This document shows, one piece after another, positions 34,777-44,217 of a DNA stretch of 64,000 bases. Position 1 is the stretch's first letter; the number at the start of each line of letters is the position of its first letter. The notes below the pieces were generated by a model that saw only the letters and a list, made by a program, of their open reading frames with translations, ran no database searches and was not told where the DNA came from. The translations under genes and the position numbers were made by a program. Source of the stretch: Ga0077555 sp964500805 (GTDB lineage Bacteria > Pseudomonadota > Alphaproteobacteria > Rhizobiales > Hyphomicrobiaceae); NCBI GenBank assembly GCA_964500805.1, contig CAZCQH010000013.1, positions 1-64,000 of the forward strand. Direction: 5' to 3'.

Positions 34777-35196
34777 TCACCCATCGCCCTTGAGCTTTAC
34801 GATGAGCCGGCGGTCCCGCTTCGTTGGGCGCCCGGCACCGGGTTCGCGCTCGCCGGGTGTCATGTCGATCGGCGCATCCTCGCGCGGCGGCGCTGGCGGT
34901 GTCAGATCCTCATAAAGCCCCTGTGCTTCCGCCGATGGGCCGCGCCGCTTACCGATTGCCTGCACTTTCAGAATGCGCAGTCGTGCGCCCACCGTCAGGG
35001 TCAGCACGTCACCTGGCTTCACGAGCTGACTTGCTTTCTCCACCCGCGTCGAGTTGATCCGCACCCGCCCGTCTTCGACCAGCCCTGCCGCGAGCGTTCG
35101 TGACTTTACGATCCGCGCAAACCAAAGCCATTGATCGACCCTCTGACTGCTGGGGCCATTGACGGCTAGATTTGCACTGTCATCGCGGTTGCTCAA
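34777..35196 (-). CDS. S4-domain RNA-binding protein (Hsp15-like)
   Basis: A 139-residue protein with one S4 domain (QRVDQWLWFARIVKSRTLAAGLVEDGRVRINSTRVE, in parts, residues 18-53) and a basic, Pro-rich tail ending RPTKRDRRLIVKLKGDG. It resembles Hsp15 of E. coli, which binds 50S subunits carrying stalled nascent chains. It lies 37 nt downstream of the SUV3-like helicase gene on the same strand, a pairing common in Rhizobiales, so both probably act on RNA. Confidence 0.85.
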   Translation of the reverse strand: MSNRDDSANLAVNGPSSQRVDQWLWFARIVKSRTLAAGLVEDGRVRINSTRVEKASQLVKPGDVLTLTVGARLRILKVQAIGKRRGPSAEAQGLYEDLTPPAPPREDAPIDMTPGEREPGAGRPTKRDRRLIVKLKGDG

Positions 35197-35233
35197 ATGC
35201 CAGTCATCCCACGCCCAGGACCGTCACGAGCAC

Positions 35234-38200
35234 TCAGTTGCGCTCCTTGGCCTGCTTCTCGAGTTGCTGCTTCAGAGCGCTCAATGCCGCGAACGGAGAG
35301 TCAGGGTCTGCTCCCCCTTTGCGCTGGGGCCCCGAAGACCGGAACTCCTGCCGCGGCCGCTCATTGCGCCGATCGTCACGTCGATCGCCGCGCCGGTCGT
35401 CGCGGCGCGGACCACGATGCTCGCCCTCGCCGCGCTTTTCCCGGCTCTGATCTTGGCCGCGGTTGCCTCGGTCTCCGCGATGATCGCGATGGTGTCGTCG
35501 GTCACCGTGCCGGTCACGCCCATGCTTGGTCTGTGCATCGCCTGCCTCAGAGCCAACCGTTACCGCTGCCCCTTCGCCGCTCGCGGCAGCGGCAACTGTG
35601 GCCGTTGCGTCGGCTCCCGGCGCGGCAGCTGCCTCTCCGGCCTGGGCCGCTACCGGTTGTTGCCCATTCGAACGCCGGTCCCGATGGCGATGATCGCGCC
35701 CGCCGCGGCCATGGCGCTGATGGTGCTGCCGCTGATCTCCGCGCCCCTGGTGCTCGCGCCTCTCACCGCGATCACGCCGTCGCGGCCGCCAGATTTCGAC
35801 CAGCTCCGGCTCGGCCGGCGCCTCCGACACTGTGGGCTCGGCTACCGGCAGTTCGCTCGATGCGGCCTGAGGATCGGAGCCAACGCTCGCCGCGCTCGTG
35901 CCCGACTGAACCGTCGAGGGCTCTGTTTCTATTGCTGAACCAGTCGTGACAGCGAGTCCCGGCTCATGCGTTGTGCTTGCCGTCACGTCAGGTTGTGCTG
36001 GCGCGCTCTCCGACTGGTCCGCGTCGGTCGGAAGCTCGGACCCGCCGTTGGTTCCCTGATCGGCCGCCTCGATCGATTCTCCGGCCTCAGACGCAACTGT
36101 CGCGGGTGGTGTTGCTGCTTCAGTGGTACCAGCGACAACCGGCACATGTTCGGTGGTAGCCGCCGGTGTCGGCCTCGCTCTTGCCAGCGCTGGCTTCTTC
36201 TCTGAACGGAAGCCCAGGGCACGCAGCACATTGCCGAGCTCATCCTGCGAGCAGCCGAGCACCGACATCATTTCCGGCGTCACAATGAAGCCGCCATCGC
36301 CACTCGACCCCTTGGGTGGCACCGCGCCCACTTCCGTAATGCGATAAGCCAGCAATGGCCGAATGATATCGGCTAGCCTTTCGAGAATATCCATGCGGAT
36401 CGCTCGCGGACCGCAAAGATGATAACCGACAGCGCGGAAAAACGGCTCAGGCGTCGTCGCACTGGCAGGCGCAGAAGTGAGCCCCGCACGAGGCGGCTCC
36501 GGCATGTTTTCTGGATCCAGGCCCGCGGCAGCGCCGTGCTTCAGCGCCCAAAGCGTCAACGTCAACTCGGCAGCCGCCGGCTTCAGCAGCAGCGGCAGGT
36601 AAATGTTGAACGCTCCGAAGCGCACTCCGTACTTGCGCAGCTGAGCGCGCGACGGCTGGTCGAGCTGCTTCATATCTTCGGCCACGGTTTCGCGCTTCAA
36701 AGACCCGAAGTTCTCCGCCATCCGGAATGCAATACCGCGCGCCAGCCCTTGAATGTCCTCCGCCGCCTTCAGCTCCATCAGCGGTTTCAACCGCTCGCCG
36801 ATCAGCTCCGTGATCCATGTATCCAGGCGTGACTGCACCTTCTCCCGATCAGGGGCAGTCAAGTGCTCGTCGGCAAGAAGGGTAACGGTGGGCTTCAGAG
36901 GATCGTCGCCCGACTCGATCTTGGCGATTTCCTCGTCACGCCACAGCACGCGGCCCTGCCGCGTCAGCTTGAACGCGTCTGCCTTCGCGGACGCCACGCG
37001 GCGGGCGCGCATTGCCAGCTCGCCGGCGAGCACATGGGCGGCCGCGCCGCGCGAGGCCTTTGCGTGAATGCCTTGAGCTTCGGTCTGGAAGTCCGGTTGG
37101 AACCGGAAGCCTTTCAGGCGTCCGACGAAGTGCGACTCGACGTGGATAGCACCATCCGAAGCGATCTCGGCGCTCAAATCCTCCTTCGCCCGAAGCCCGC
37201 GCATAAGAGCGCTGGTCTTCAAGTCGACAAAGCGCTGCGTCAGCTGCTCATGCAGCGCATCCGACAAACTGTCCTCGATGGCGCGTGTGCGCTCCTGCCA
37301 ATGCGCATGATCGGCAAGCCAGTCCGCGCGGTTTGCGACGAACGTCCACGTTCGAATATGGGCGATACGATTGGCCAGTGTATCGATATCGCCGTCCGTG
37401 CGCGAAGCCAGCTCGACTTGCTTGGCGAACCAGTCTTCCGGAATGCGGCCGGCATCGCTCATCAGAAAGCCATAGAGCGTCGCCACGAGCTCTGCGTGGT
37501 TCTGGGAAGAAATCTTCCGGTAGTCCGGGACTTGGCACACCTCCCACAGACGCTCGACCGACTTAGGCGAGTTGGCGCGCGCAGCGATGTCACGATCGGC
37601 GGATACGGTCTCGAGTGCGAGCACATCGTCCGCCATCCGGGCCCGCTGCAGCCGCTGCTCGCGCGGCGCCTCACGCAAGCTCTCGCGCAATCGCTCCAGT
37701 GTGCTGAAATCGAGATTGGGATTGCGCCATTGCAGAGTCTTGACGGTATCGAACGTGTGCGTCTCCAAGCGCTCGATCATGTCGGCTTCGAGCGGCTCGC
37801 AATCCCCGGTTACGCCAAACGTGCCGTCGTTCATGTGCCGGCCGGCGCGGCCTGCGATCTGGCCGAGCTCCGATGGCGTCAGGTTGCGGTGGGAGTGTCC
37901 ATCGAACTTTCGCGTCGCGGCAAACGCCACGTGGTCGACGTCAAGGTTCAACCCCATGCCGATCGCATCAGTCGCCACCAGGTAGTCGATATCACCGGAC
38001 TGGTAGAGCGCCACCTGAGCGTTGCGCGTCCGGGGCGAAAGCGCCCCGAGCACCACCGCCGCACCGCCGAGCTGCCGCCGGATCAGCTCCGCGATTTCGT
38101 AAACCTCGGCAGCCGAGAAGGCGACAATGGCCGTCCGCTTAGGCAAGCGCGTGATCTTTTTCTGGCCTGAGTAGGTGATCTTCGACAGCCGCGGCCGCGA

Positions 38201-38638
38201 GATGAAATTTGCTCCGGGAATGAGCTCGTTTATCGCCTCGCGCATTGTCCCGGCGCCGAGCAGAAGCGTCTCTTCCCGCCCGCGCGCGTGGAGCAGTCTG
38301 TCGGTGAATACATGGCCACGTTCCGGATCCGCACAGAGCTGCACCTCGTCGATTGCGAGGAAATCCGTGTGCACATCGCGCGGCATAGCTTCAACCGTCG
38401 AGACCCAGAAGCGCGGGCTCTCCGGCTTGATCTTTTCTTCACCCGTGATCAGCGCGACGTTGTTCACGCCGGCGCGCGCCGCGATCTTGTCGTACACCTC
38501 GCGCGCGAGTAGGCGCAGCGGCAAGCCGATCATCCCAGTCGGATGACCGAGCATACGCTCAATCGCTAGATGGGTCTTACCGGTGTTGGTCGGCCCGAGA
38601 ACGGCCGTGACGTTACGGATGCGCGACTGCAGCGACAT
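35234..38638 (-). CDS. SUV3-like DExH RNA helicase with Arg/Asp/His-rich C-terminal tail
   Basis: A 1134-residue helicase of the mitochondrial SUV3/MgpS type. Walker A is LGPTNTGKTHLA near residues 14-25, the DExH box reads AIDEVQLCADPERGH, and motif VI includes QIAGRAGRHMNDG. The middle holds the SUV3 helical domain. From about residue 820 the chain is disordered: first an acidic Ala/Thr/Glu part, then a tail with DRGERREHQGRGDQRQHHQ-like residues. It probably unwinds RNA, perhaps with a 3' exonuclease as in mitochondria. The ATG at 38638 with GGGAAGAGGGA upstream is preferred to a GTG at 38665. Confidence 0.9.
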   Translation of the reverse strand: MSLQSRIRNVTAVLGPTNTGKTHLAIERMLGHPTGMIGLPLRLLAREVYDKIAARAGVNNVALITGEEKIKPESPRFWVSTVEAMPRDVHTDFLAIDEVQLCADPERGHVFTDRLLHARGREETLLLGAGTMREAINELIPGANFISRPRLSKITYSGQKKITRLPKRTAIVAFSAAEVYEIAELIRRQLGGAAVVLGALSPRTRNAQVALYQSGDIDYLVATDAIGMGLNLDVDHVAFAATRKFDGHSHRNLTPSELGQIAGRAGRHMNDGTFGVTGDCEPLEADMIERLETHTFDTVKTLQWRNPNLDFSTLERLRESLREAPREQRLQRARMADDVLALETVSADRDIAARANSPKSVERLWEVCQVPDYRKISSQNHAELVATLYGFLMSDAGRIPEDWFAKQVELASRTDGDIDTLANRIAHIRTWTFVANRADWLADHAHWQERTRAIEDSLSDALHEQLTQRFVDLKTSALMRGLRAKEDLSAEIASDGAIHVESHFVGRLKGFRFQPDFQTEAQGIHAKASRGAAAHVLAGELAMRARRVASAKADAFKLTRQGRVLWRDEEIAKIESGDDPLKPTVTLLADEHLTAPDREKVQSRLDTWITELIGERLKPLMELKAAEDIQGLARGIAFRMAENFGSLKRETVAEDMKQLDQPSRAQLRKYGVRFGAFNIYLPLLLKPAAAELTLTLWALKHGAAAGLDPENMPEPPRAGLTSAPASATTPEPFFRAVGYHLCGPRAIRMDILERLADIIRPLLAYRITEVGAVPPKGSSGDGGFIVTPEMMSVLGCSQDELGNVLRALGFRSEKKPALARARPTPAATTEHVPVVAGTTEAATPPATVASEAGESIEAADQGTNGGSELPTDADQSESAPAQPDVTASTTHEPGLAVTTGSAIETEPSTVQSGTSAASVGSDPQAASSELPVAEPTVSEAPAEPELVEIWRPRRRDRGERREHQGRGDQRQHHQRHGRGGRDHRHRDRRSNGQQPVAAQAGEAAAAPGADATATVAAAASGEGAAVTVGSEAGDAQTKHGRDRHGDRRHHRDHRGDRGNRGQDQSREKRGEGEHRGPRRDDRRGDRRDDRRNERPRQEFRSSGPQRKGGADPDSPFAALSALKQQLEKQAKERN

Positions 38639-38849
38639 TCCCTCTTCCCTGACAATGGCAGGCACTCAAGGAACGAGGCATCGCAGAGCCAAAGGCTTCA
38701 AGCAAGCAGAGTTTGCAGGTCGAATGTCGATTTCTGACCCCTGATGGCCAGCCATTGACTGCGGTCTTGAAACTGACATGCAACGGCTAGAATGTACGGC
38801 CCGCGTAGTACGTCCGTCGCCTCAGCTGATGGACCGACCGTCGCCCGGA

Positions 38850-39695
38850 TCAATGCCCAAGCGCGATCTGCTCATTCCGCGTTACGATCTGCACATTCTG
38901 CGCGATCAGTTTTGCCGTTCCTGCCGAAGTCGGAATGGTAATCTCTTGCGGAACAAAAATGCTGGCGCTCGGAACGGGGCGAAGCGAAATCTCGATGTCG
39001 TTCGAGGCGGCAAGGGCCCGATTCTCCTCCGTCGGCTTGTAGCCTGCGATGGGGAGATATTTGACCTTGCACACGAAAGCGACTCCTGGCTGCCCGGTCG
39101 GGCGCGCATCGGCAACACGCACTTGGCGTCGGAAAGAGAGCAGCAAGTCGAACCTATGCCTGCCGTCGAAGATGGCAAGTTTACGCCCGCACGGGTTGTT
39201 GCTGTCGGTCCGCGCGATGGCCAAAACAGCGCTCAGAGGATCCAATACGCCTTTCAAATGGCCGCTCTGCACCGGAATGGTCCCGGGAACGTCCGGCGCT
39301 GGCGGCACTTGCGAGACACTGGCGACGGTGTCCCCCGCAAAGCCCATCTTGATGTTGCCGCTCTTCGTCGTGCTGGCGAAGTCGAATGTATAGCCCGCCG
39401 GACGCGGCGCATCACCGGCGAGCGCGCCTGAGGTCCGGGTCTCACCTCGCCATTTGAAGACGCCCAGAAGCGCCGAGATCCTGGCATCACCGTTCACAGT
39501 ATAGATGCCGCCGTGAATGTCCGATTGGAACTGGAATGTTCCAATGTCGAAGCCGCCGAACTCGACCTTGTAGGTTGCGTGGACTTGGCTTGGCCATGGC
39601 TCCGCGGCGTTGGCTGGCGCACCGAGCGCGGCAATGCCGAGACCGAAGCCGACGACCGACAAGCAACGCGACTTCAGATTAGACAAGAAGGCCAT
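38850..39695 (-). CDS. DUF3108 periplasmic protein
   Basis: A 281-residue exported protein with a signal peptide (SVVGFGLGIAALGAPANAA, cleavage near residue 31) and the DUF3108 beta-sandwich pattern: ATYKVEFGGFDIGTF, then FKWRGETRTSGAL, and LKGVLDPLSAVLAIAR in the middle. The family is predicted to be periplasmic and has structural likeness to lipoprotein carriers such as LolA/LolB; function is not known. It lies upstream of the SUV3-like helicase gene on the same strand, 211 bp away. Confidence 0.85.
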   Translation of the reverse strand: MAFLSNLKSRCLSVVGFGLGIAALGAPANAAEPWPSQVHATYKVEFGGFDIGTFQFQSDIHGGIYTVNGDARISALLGVFKWRGETRTSGALAGDAPRPAGYTFDFASTTKSGNIKMGFAGDTVASVSQVPPAPDVPGTIPVQSGHLKGVLDPLSAVLAIARTDSNNPCGRKLAIFDGRHRFDLLLSFRRQVRVADARPTGQPGVAFVCKVKYLPIAGYKPTEENRALAASNDIEISLRPVPSASIFVPQEITIPTSAGTAKLIAQNVQIVTRNEQIALGH

Positions 39696-39863
39696 GACGC
39701 CGCCATTCGACTGAGACTACTCAAGCACCGCAACCCCAGTCGCTAGAGACGCTTTGCGACAAAGTTGTGGTTCACCGCATCCTGCGCCCGGATCGTTAAC
39801 AAAGCGTTTCTGATTGGCTCATCACGAGCCAAAAGCGACCTCTGGTCGGATGCCATCCGCAGC

Positions 39864-41021
39864 TTAGACGGCGTTGAGCGCCTTGATATCCGAGTCTGTC
39901 AAACCCGCTTGCTTGAGCACGGTCTCGGTGTGTTCGCCGAGGCGCGCGGCGAAGCGGCCGGCTGACACGTCCGCCGCAGACATGCGGAAGGGTGGCTTCA
40001 GAACTTTGAAAGTGCCGCCTGCGTCTTTCACTTCGTCGAGCGCTTGACGATGCGCGATTTGCGGATCGTTCAGCACGTCCTTGACCTGCCGGTATGCGGC
40101 CGCCGGCACGGAATTTTTGGCAAGCGCCTCGAGCACCTCGGCGGTGCTCAACCTGGTCGACCAGGCTTCGAACTCATCCATTAGGTCGCCCCAGTTCTGC
40201 CGCCGATCGAGGTACTTCTCGAACCGCGGATCTTTGATCCAGTCGAGCCGCCCGGCCGTCTCGGCGAGCCCCTGAAACGTCCGCTCACTCGCCACCGCTA
40301 GGCTGATGAAGCCGTTCTTGGTGGCGACTGGGCCAAACACCGGCCGCTTTGGTGGCGGCGGCATGTCGAACTGCGCCGCCTGGATCTCGATCAGCGTCAA
40401 CGTCAGCATGCTTTCCATCATCGAGACGTCGAGGTGTTGGCCGCGTCCCGTCGCCGTTCGCTGATGCAGCGCAGCGCCGATTGCTCCGAAGGCATAAGTG
40501 CCGGTCACCACATCGGCGACATAGACGCCGCAATTGTCCGGTCGCGTGCGTTCTGGCTGGTGCGCAAGATTGGCGAGGTCGAATCCGGACGAAGCATGGA
40601 TCACAGGCGCATAGGCCGCGAGTTCCGCGGAAGGTCCCGTCTGCCCGTAGCCCGAGATCGAGCAGTAGATGAGCTTCGGATTGACCTTTGCCAGTGAGGC
40701 GTAATCGAGCCCCAAACGCTTCATGACACCAGGGCGATAGTTCTCCACCAGAATGTCGGCTTGGCCGGCGAGCTTCCGCGCGGCTGCCACCGCCGCCTTG
40801 CTCTTGAGATCGAGAACCACGCTCATTTTGCCGGCGTTGAGCTGGCCAAAGTTCGTGCTCGCGCCGTGGCGGATCGGCATGCGGGTGCGCATCATGTCAC
40901 CCTCTGGAGCCTCGATCTTGATTACTTCGGCGCCAAGGTCCGCGAGCATACGGGTGCAGTGCGGTCCGGCAATCGTCGTTGTGAAATCGAGCACGCGGAG
41001 CCCGTCATAGGCCTTGGTCAT
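39864..41021 (-). CDS. CaiB/BaiF CoA-transferase family protein
   Basis: A 385-residue family III CoA-transferase, which moves CoA between carboxylic acids through an enzyme-bound anhydride. Visible: GLRVLDFTTTIAGPHCTRMLADLGAEVIKIE in parts near the N-terminus, LVENYRPGVMKRLGLDY, SISGYGQTGP, and GQHLDVSMMESML, whose Asp is the expected nucleophile. The acceptor and donor cannot be read from the sequence. GGGGGA before the ATG at 41021 decides the start over a GTG at 41084. It is divergent from the DUF465 gene. Confidence 0.9.
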   Translation of the reverse strand: MTKAYDGLRVLDFTTTIAGPHCTRMLADLGAEVIKIEAPEGDMMRTRMPIRHGASTNFGQLNAGKMSVVLDLKSKAAVAAARKLAGQADILVENYRPGVMKRLGLDYASLAKVNPKLIYCSISGYGQTGPSAELAAYAPVIHASSGFDLANLAHQPERTRPDNCGVYVADVVTGTYAFGAIGAALHQRTATGRGQHLDVSMMESMLTLTLIEIQAAQFDMPPPPKRPVFGPVATKNGFISLAVASERTFQGLAETAGRLDWIKDPRFEKYLDRRQNWGDLMDEFEAWSTRLSTAEVLEALAKNSVPAAAYRQVKDVLNDPQIAHRQALDEVKDAGGTFKVLKPPFRMSAADVSAGRFAARLGEHTETVLKQAGLTDSDIKALNAV

Positions 41022-41220
41022 GTGTTCCCCCGGATTGGCCAGCCGTCGAGGCCAAAATCTTCCGTGGTTTGGCCCCTGACGCAAGTCTCGATCGGCAGCC
41101 TGCCGGAGGTCATCGGCGGAACGTCAGCACTTCCAGGTTGCGATTTTGCTGCTTTGCAGCGATACTTGCGAGGCTTCAATGGTGTGCGTTGATCCCGGAA
41201 TCGACCTGGCCTGAGGGCTG

Positions 41221-41427
41221 ATGCAGCGCCCTGACGAACGTGAGCTCCGCGAGCTCCTCTTGAAACTCCGCACCGAGCACCGCGACCTCGACGCTGAGAT
41301 CGTGGCGCTGGAGACGTCGGCGCATGCCAATCAGCTGCTGATCAAGCGGCTGAAGAAAAAGAAGCTGCAGATCAAGGACCAGATCACCGTTGTTGAGGAC
41401 AAACTCACACCGGACATCATTGCCTGA
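41221..41427 (+). CDS. DUF465 (YdcH-like) small coiled-coil protein
   Basis: A 68-residue, strongly charged helical protein with the DUF465 end pattern LIKRLKKKKLQIKDQI. Function unknown; the family is short and coiled. A GAGGG lies 4 nt before the ATG. It precedes purE by 178 bp, an order common in Rhizobiales. Confidence 0.88.
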   Translation: MQRPDERELRELLLKLRTEHRDLDAEIVALETSAHANQLLIKRLKKKKLQIKDQITVVEDKLTPDIIA

Positions 41428-41605
41428 GGATGGCATCCGTTCAGTCTGATTTTCGCCGGGCGACCGCCTTTTCCGCCGAAAAGTTGACCATATCGCCATG
41501 CGTTGTCTTGCGGGTCCGTTTTCTCACGGATACAAGCGCTCTTCCTGTTTTTGAGTCGCCTCGCTTCCACGCCGCTCAACGCTCGACGGAAGGCTTGATC
41601 GCCCA

Positions 41606-42109
41606 ATGGCGAAGCCCAAAGACTCCGCGCCCGTCGCGATCATCATGGGCAGCCAGTCCGACTGGCCGACGATGCGCAAGGCTGCCACTGTGCTCGAGGC
41701 GCTCGAGGTGCCCTATGTCGCCAAGATCGTTTCAGCCCACCGCACACCCGACCGGCTTTATAAATTCGCCACGACCGCTGCCGACCAGGGGTTCAAGATC
41801 ATCATAGCTGGCGCTGGCGGCGCCGCGCACCTGCCGGGTATGGCTGCCGCAATGACGACCTTGCCGGTTCTCGGCGTTCCCGTGAGGTCGAGTTCGCTGT
41901 CGGGCCAGGACAGCCTGCTCTCGATTGTGCAGATGCCAGGTGGTGTTCCGGTCGGCACGCTCGCCATCGGGGAGGCAGGCGCGACCAATGCAGGCTTGCT
42001 CGCCGCGCAGATCCTGGCGCTGAGTGATCCTCGACTCGCTCAGCGCGTCAAAGCATGGCGGCAAAAACTGACCGAGAGCGTGGCCGATGCCCCGAAAGAC
42101 GACGGTTGA
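41606..42109 (+). CDS. purE: N5-carboxyaminoimidazole ribonucleotide mutase
   Basis: A 167-residue class I PurE, which moves the carboxyl group from N5-CAIR to C4 in purine synthesis. Signatures: IIMGSQSDWPTM near the N-terminus, VSAHRTPDRLYKF with the catalytic His, IIAGAGGAAHLPGM and VLGVPVRSSSLSGQDSLLSI. The reading frame overlaps the purK start by 23 nt, so the two steps are coupled in translation. Confidence 0.97.
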   Translation: MAKPKDSAPVAIIMGSQSDWPTMRKAATVLEALEVPYVAKIVSAHRTPDRLYKFATTAADQGFKIIIAGAGGAAHLPGMAAAMTTLPVLGVPVRSSSLSGQDSLLSIVQMPGGVPVGTLAIGEAGATNAGLLAAQILALSDPRLAQRVKAWRQKLTESVADAPKDDG

Positions 42110-43238
42110 TCGCCTCGCCCCCCGGTCGAAGTCTCCCGCACCTCTGCCGCCGCGATCGGTCATCGGCATCCTCGGTGCTGGCCAGCTTGGCAAGATGTTG
42201 GCCCAGGCAGCCTCGCGACTCGGCTTTAGAACGCACATCTATGGCGACGATGCTGGCCCTGCATTCGATGTCGCCGGCGCACATTCGATCGGCGCCTACA
42301 CCAGCCTGCCGCGACTTGATGAGTTCGCACGCGCCGTTGATATCGTCACCTATGAGTTCGAGAACGTACCCGTCATCGCCGCTGAGCATTTGGCGAAGCA
42401 CGTTTCCGTTCGCCCTGGTGCTAAGGCCTTAGCAGTCGCGCAAGACCGAATCGTCGAGAAGACGTTCATCCGCGATCTTGGCATTCCAGTTGCACCATTC
42501 GCTACAATCCGGTCGATCGAAGGTCTGCGAGCGGCTGAAAAAGCACTGGCCGGCTGGAAGACACCCGCGATCCTCAAAACCGCGCGTCTCGGCTACGACG
42601 GTAAGGGACAGGTCGGAATCGGCAAGGCGCACAACGGCACACCGCGCAGTCTGGTCGCCGCCTACGATGAGCTCAAAGCCGTCCCCTGCGTCCTCGAGCA
42701 GCGCATAGTCTTCGAATGCGAGATCTCAGTGATCGTTGTGCGTGGCCTCGACGGCACCATCGCCAGCTACGACTGTCCCCGCAATGAGCACGGCGGCGGA
42801 ATTCTGCGCCGCTCCTCGGTACCCTCTGGAGTGCCGCCAAAGATCGAGGCGCAGGCGAAACAGCTGGCCGGCCAAATTGCTACCGCCCTCGATTACGTCG
42901 GCGTGCTGGGTGTCGAGCTGTTCTATCTCGGCGCCAGTGCGCAGCAACCGCTGATGGTCAACGAGATCGCGCCGCGCGTGCACAATTCCGGACATTGGAC
43001 CATGGATGCCTGCGCTGTCGGGCAATTCGAAAACCACATCCGCGCCATCGCCGGTTGGCCGATCGCTGACACCAGCCGCCACTCTGACGCACTGATGCTG
43101 AACCTGATTGGCCACGACGTCGACGCCTGGCCTAAGCTCGCCTCCCAATCCGGTGCCTGCCTCCATCTCTACGGCAAGCGTGAAGCACTGGAAGGCCGCA
43201 AGATGGGCCACGTGAACTATCTGCGGCCGAAGTCGTAA
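42087..43238 (+). CDS. purK: N5-carboxyaminoimidazole ribonucleotide synthase
   Basis: A 383-residue ATP-grasp enzyme that makes N5-CAIR from AIR, bicarbonate and ATP, the substrate of PurE. It begins after a short Pro-rich leader with IGILGAGQLGKMLAQAASRLG; the ATP-grasp part has ILKTARLGYDGKGQ and the C-terminal half has NEIAPRVHNSGHWTMDAC, the family signature. It overlaps the end of purE. Confidence 0.97.
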   Translation: MPRKTTVDRLAPRSKSPAPLPPRSVIGILGAGQLGKMLAQAASRLGFRTHIYGDDAGPAFDVAGAHSIGAYTSLPRLDEFARAVDIVTYEFENVPVIAAEHLAKHVSVRPGAKALAVAQDRIVEKTFIRDLGIPVAPFATIRSIEGLRAAEKALAGWKTPAILKTARLGYDGKGQVGIGKAHNGTPRSLVAAYDELKAVPCVLEQRIVFECEISVIVVRGLDGTIASYDCPRNEHGGGILRRSSVPSGVPPKIEAQAKQLAGQIATALDYVGVLGVELFYLGASAQQPLMVNEIAPRVHNSGHWTMDACAVGQFENHIRAIAGWPIADTSRHSDALMLNLIGHDVDAWPKLASQSGACLHLYGKREALEGRKMGHVNYLRPKS

Positions 43239-43367
43239 TCGCTTGTCCCAGGGGCTGTCTCCAGGGCTGGCCACGACGGTCCGGTAATTGCCAGCCAGTC
43301 ATCTCCCGTGACTCCCAGTCCCGCCTGCTTTAGCCTCGGATGACGTCAGATCGGCGGAGGAGGGCGT

Positions 43368-44165
43368 ATGCGCAGCATCAAGGACAAGGTCGTCTGGGTC
43401 ACCGGCGCAGGCACCGGCATCGGTGAAGCGGCCGCAAAGGCGCTTGCCGCTGAAGGCGCAATCGTCATCCTCACCGGTCGCCGCAAAGAGCCGTTGGAGA
43501 AGGTCGCGGGCGTTATCAAGCAGGCGGGCGGCAAGGCCGCGATCCAGCCCGGCGATCTCGGCAAAGCGGCAACGGTTCAGCGCATCGTCGCCGACATAAA
43601 AAGCGAGTTCGGCCGCGTCGACATCGTCGTCTCGAATGCCGGCACCAACGTGCCCAACCGCTGGTGGCGCAATCTCACGACCGAGGCGATCGACACTCTC
43701 GTCGCCGGAAACTTGCAGAGCGCACTCTACGTGAGCCACGCCGTTCTGCCGATCATGCGCGAGCAGAAAGACGGCCAGCTCATTCACACCTCGTCGATGG
43801 CTGGCCGTAACATCGGCATGGTTTCCGGACCGATTTACACGGCGTCGAAGCACGGCGTTGTGGCCATGAGCCACACTATAAACCTGGAGGAGTGCCTGAA
43901 CGGCATTCGCTCGACCGTTGTGTTGCCGGGCGAAGTCGCGACCGAGATAATGAAATTTCGCGACCCGCCGGAGCTGCCCGAAACTCTCGCGAAAATGGTG
44001 CAGCCGGAGGACATGGCGGCCGTTATTGTCTTTATCGCCAAGCAGCCGCCGCACGTCTGCGTCAACGAAATGTGGGTCACCCCGACTCACAATCGCGGCT
44101 ACATCGCCACCGTCAAAGGCCGTCAGGCCCAGTGGGATGAAGCGCGTGCCAAGGGCAAGGGTTGA
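43368..44165 (+). CDS. Short-chain dehydrogenase/reductase
   Basis: A 265-residue classical SDR. NAD(P) motif TGAGTGIGEAAAKAL (near residues 12-26), SNAGTN, catalytic Ser in IHTSSMAG, and YTASKHGV with the Tyr and Lys. The Arg-rich turn after strand 2 (TGRRKEP) suggests NADP. The C-terminal WVTPTHNRGY is typical of a subgroup without a known substrate. GGAGG lies before the ATG. The DMSP-lyase-like gene follows after 52 bp and may be co-transcribed. Confidence 0.88.
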   Translation: MRSIKDKVVWVTGAGTGIGEAAAKALAAEGAIVILTGRRKEPLEKVAGVIKQAGGKAAIQPGDLGKAATVQRIVADIKSEFGRVDIVVSNAGTNVPNRWWRNLTTEAIDTLVAGNLQSALYVSHAVLPIMREQKDGQLIHTSSMAGRNIGMVSGPIYTASKHGVVAMSHTINLEECLNGIRSTVVLPGEVATEIMKFRDPPELPETLAKMVQPEDMAAVIVFIAKQPPHVCVNEMWVTPTHNRGYIATVKGRQAQWDEARAKGKG

Positions 44166-44217
44166 GCTGGTCAGCAACGACCAGACCGCGGGCACGTCAG
44201 GTCAGATTCAGGGGACC

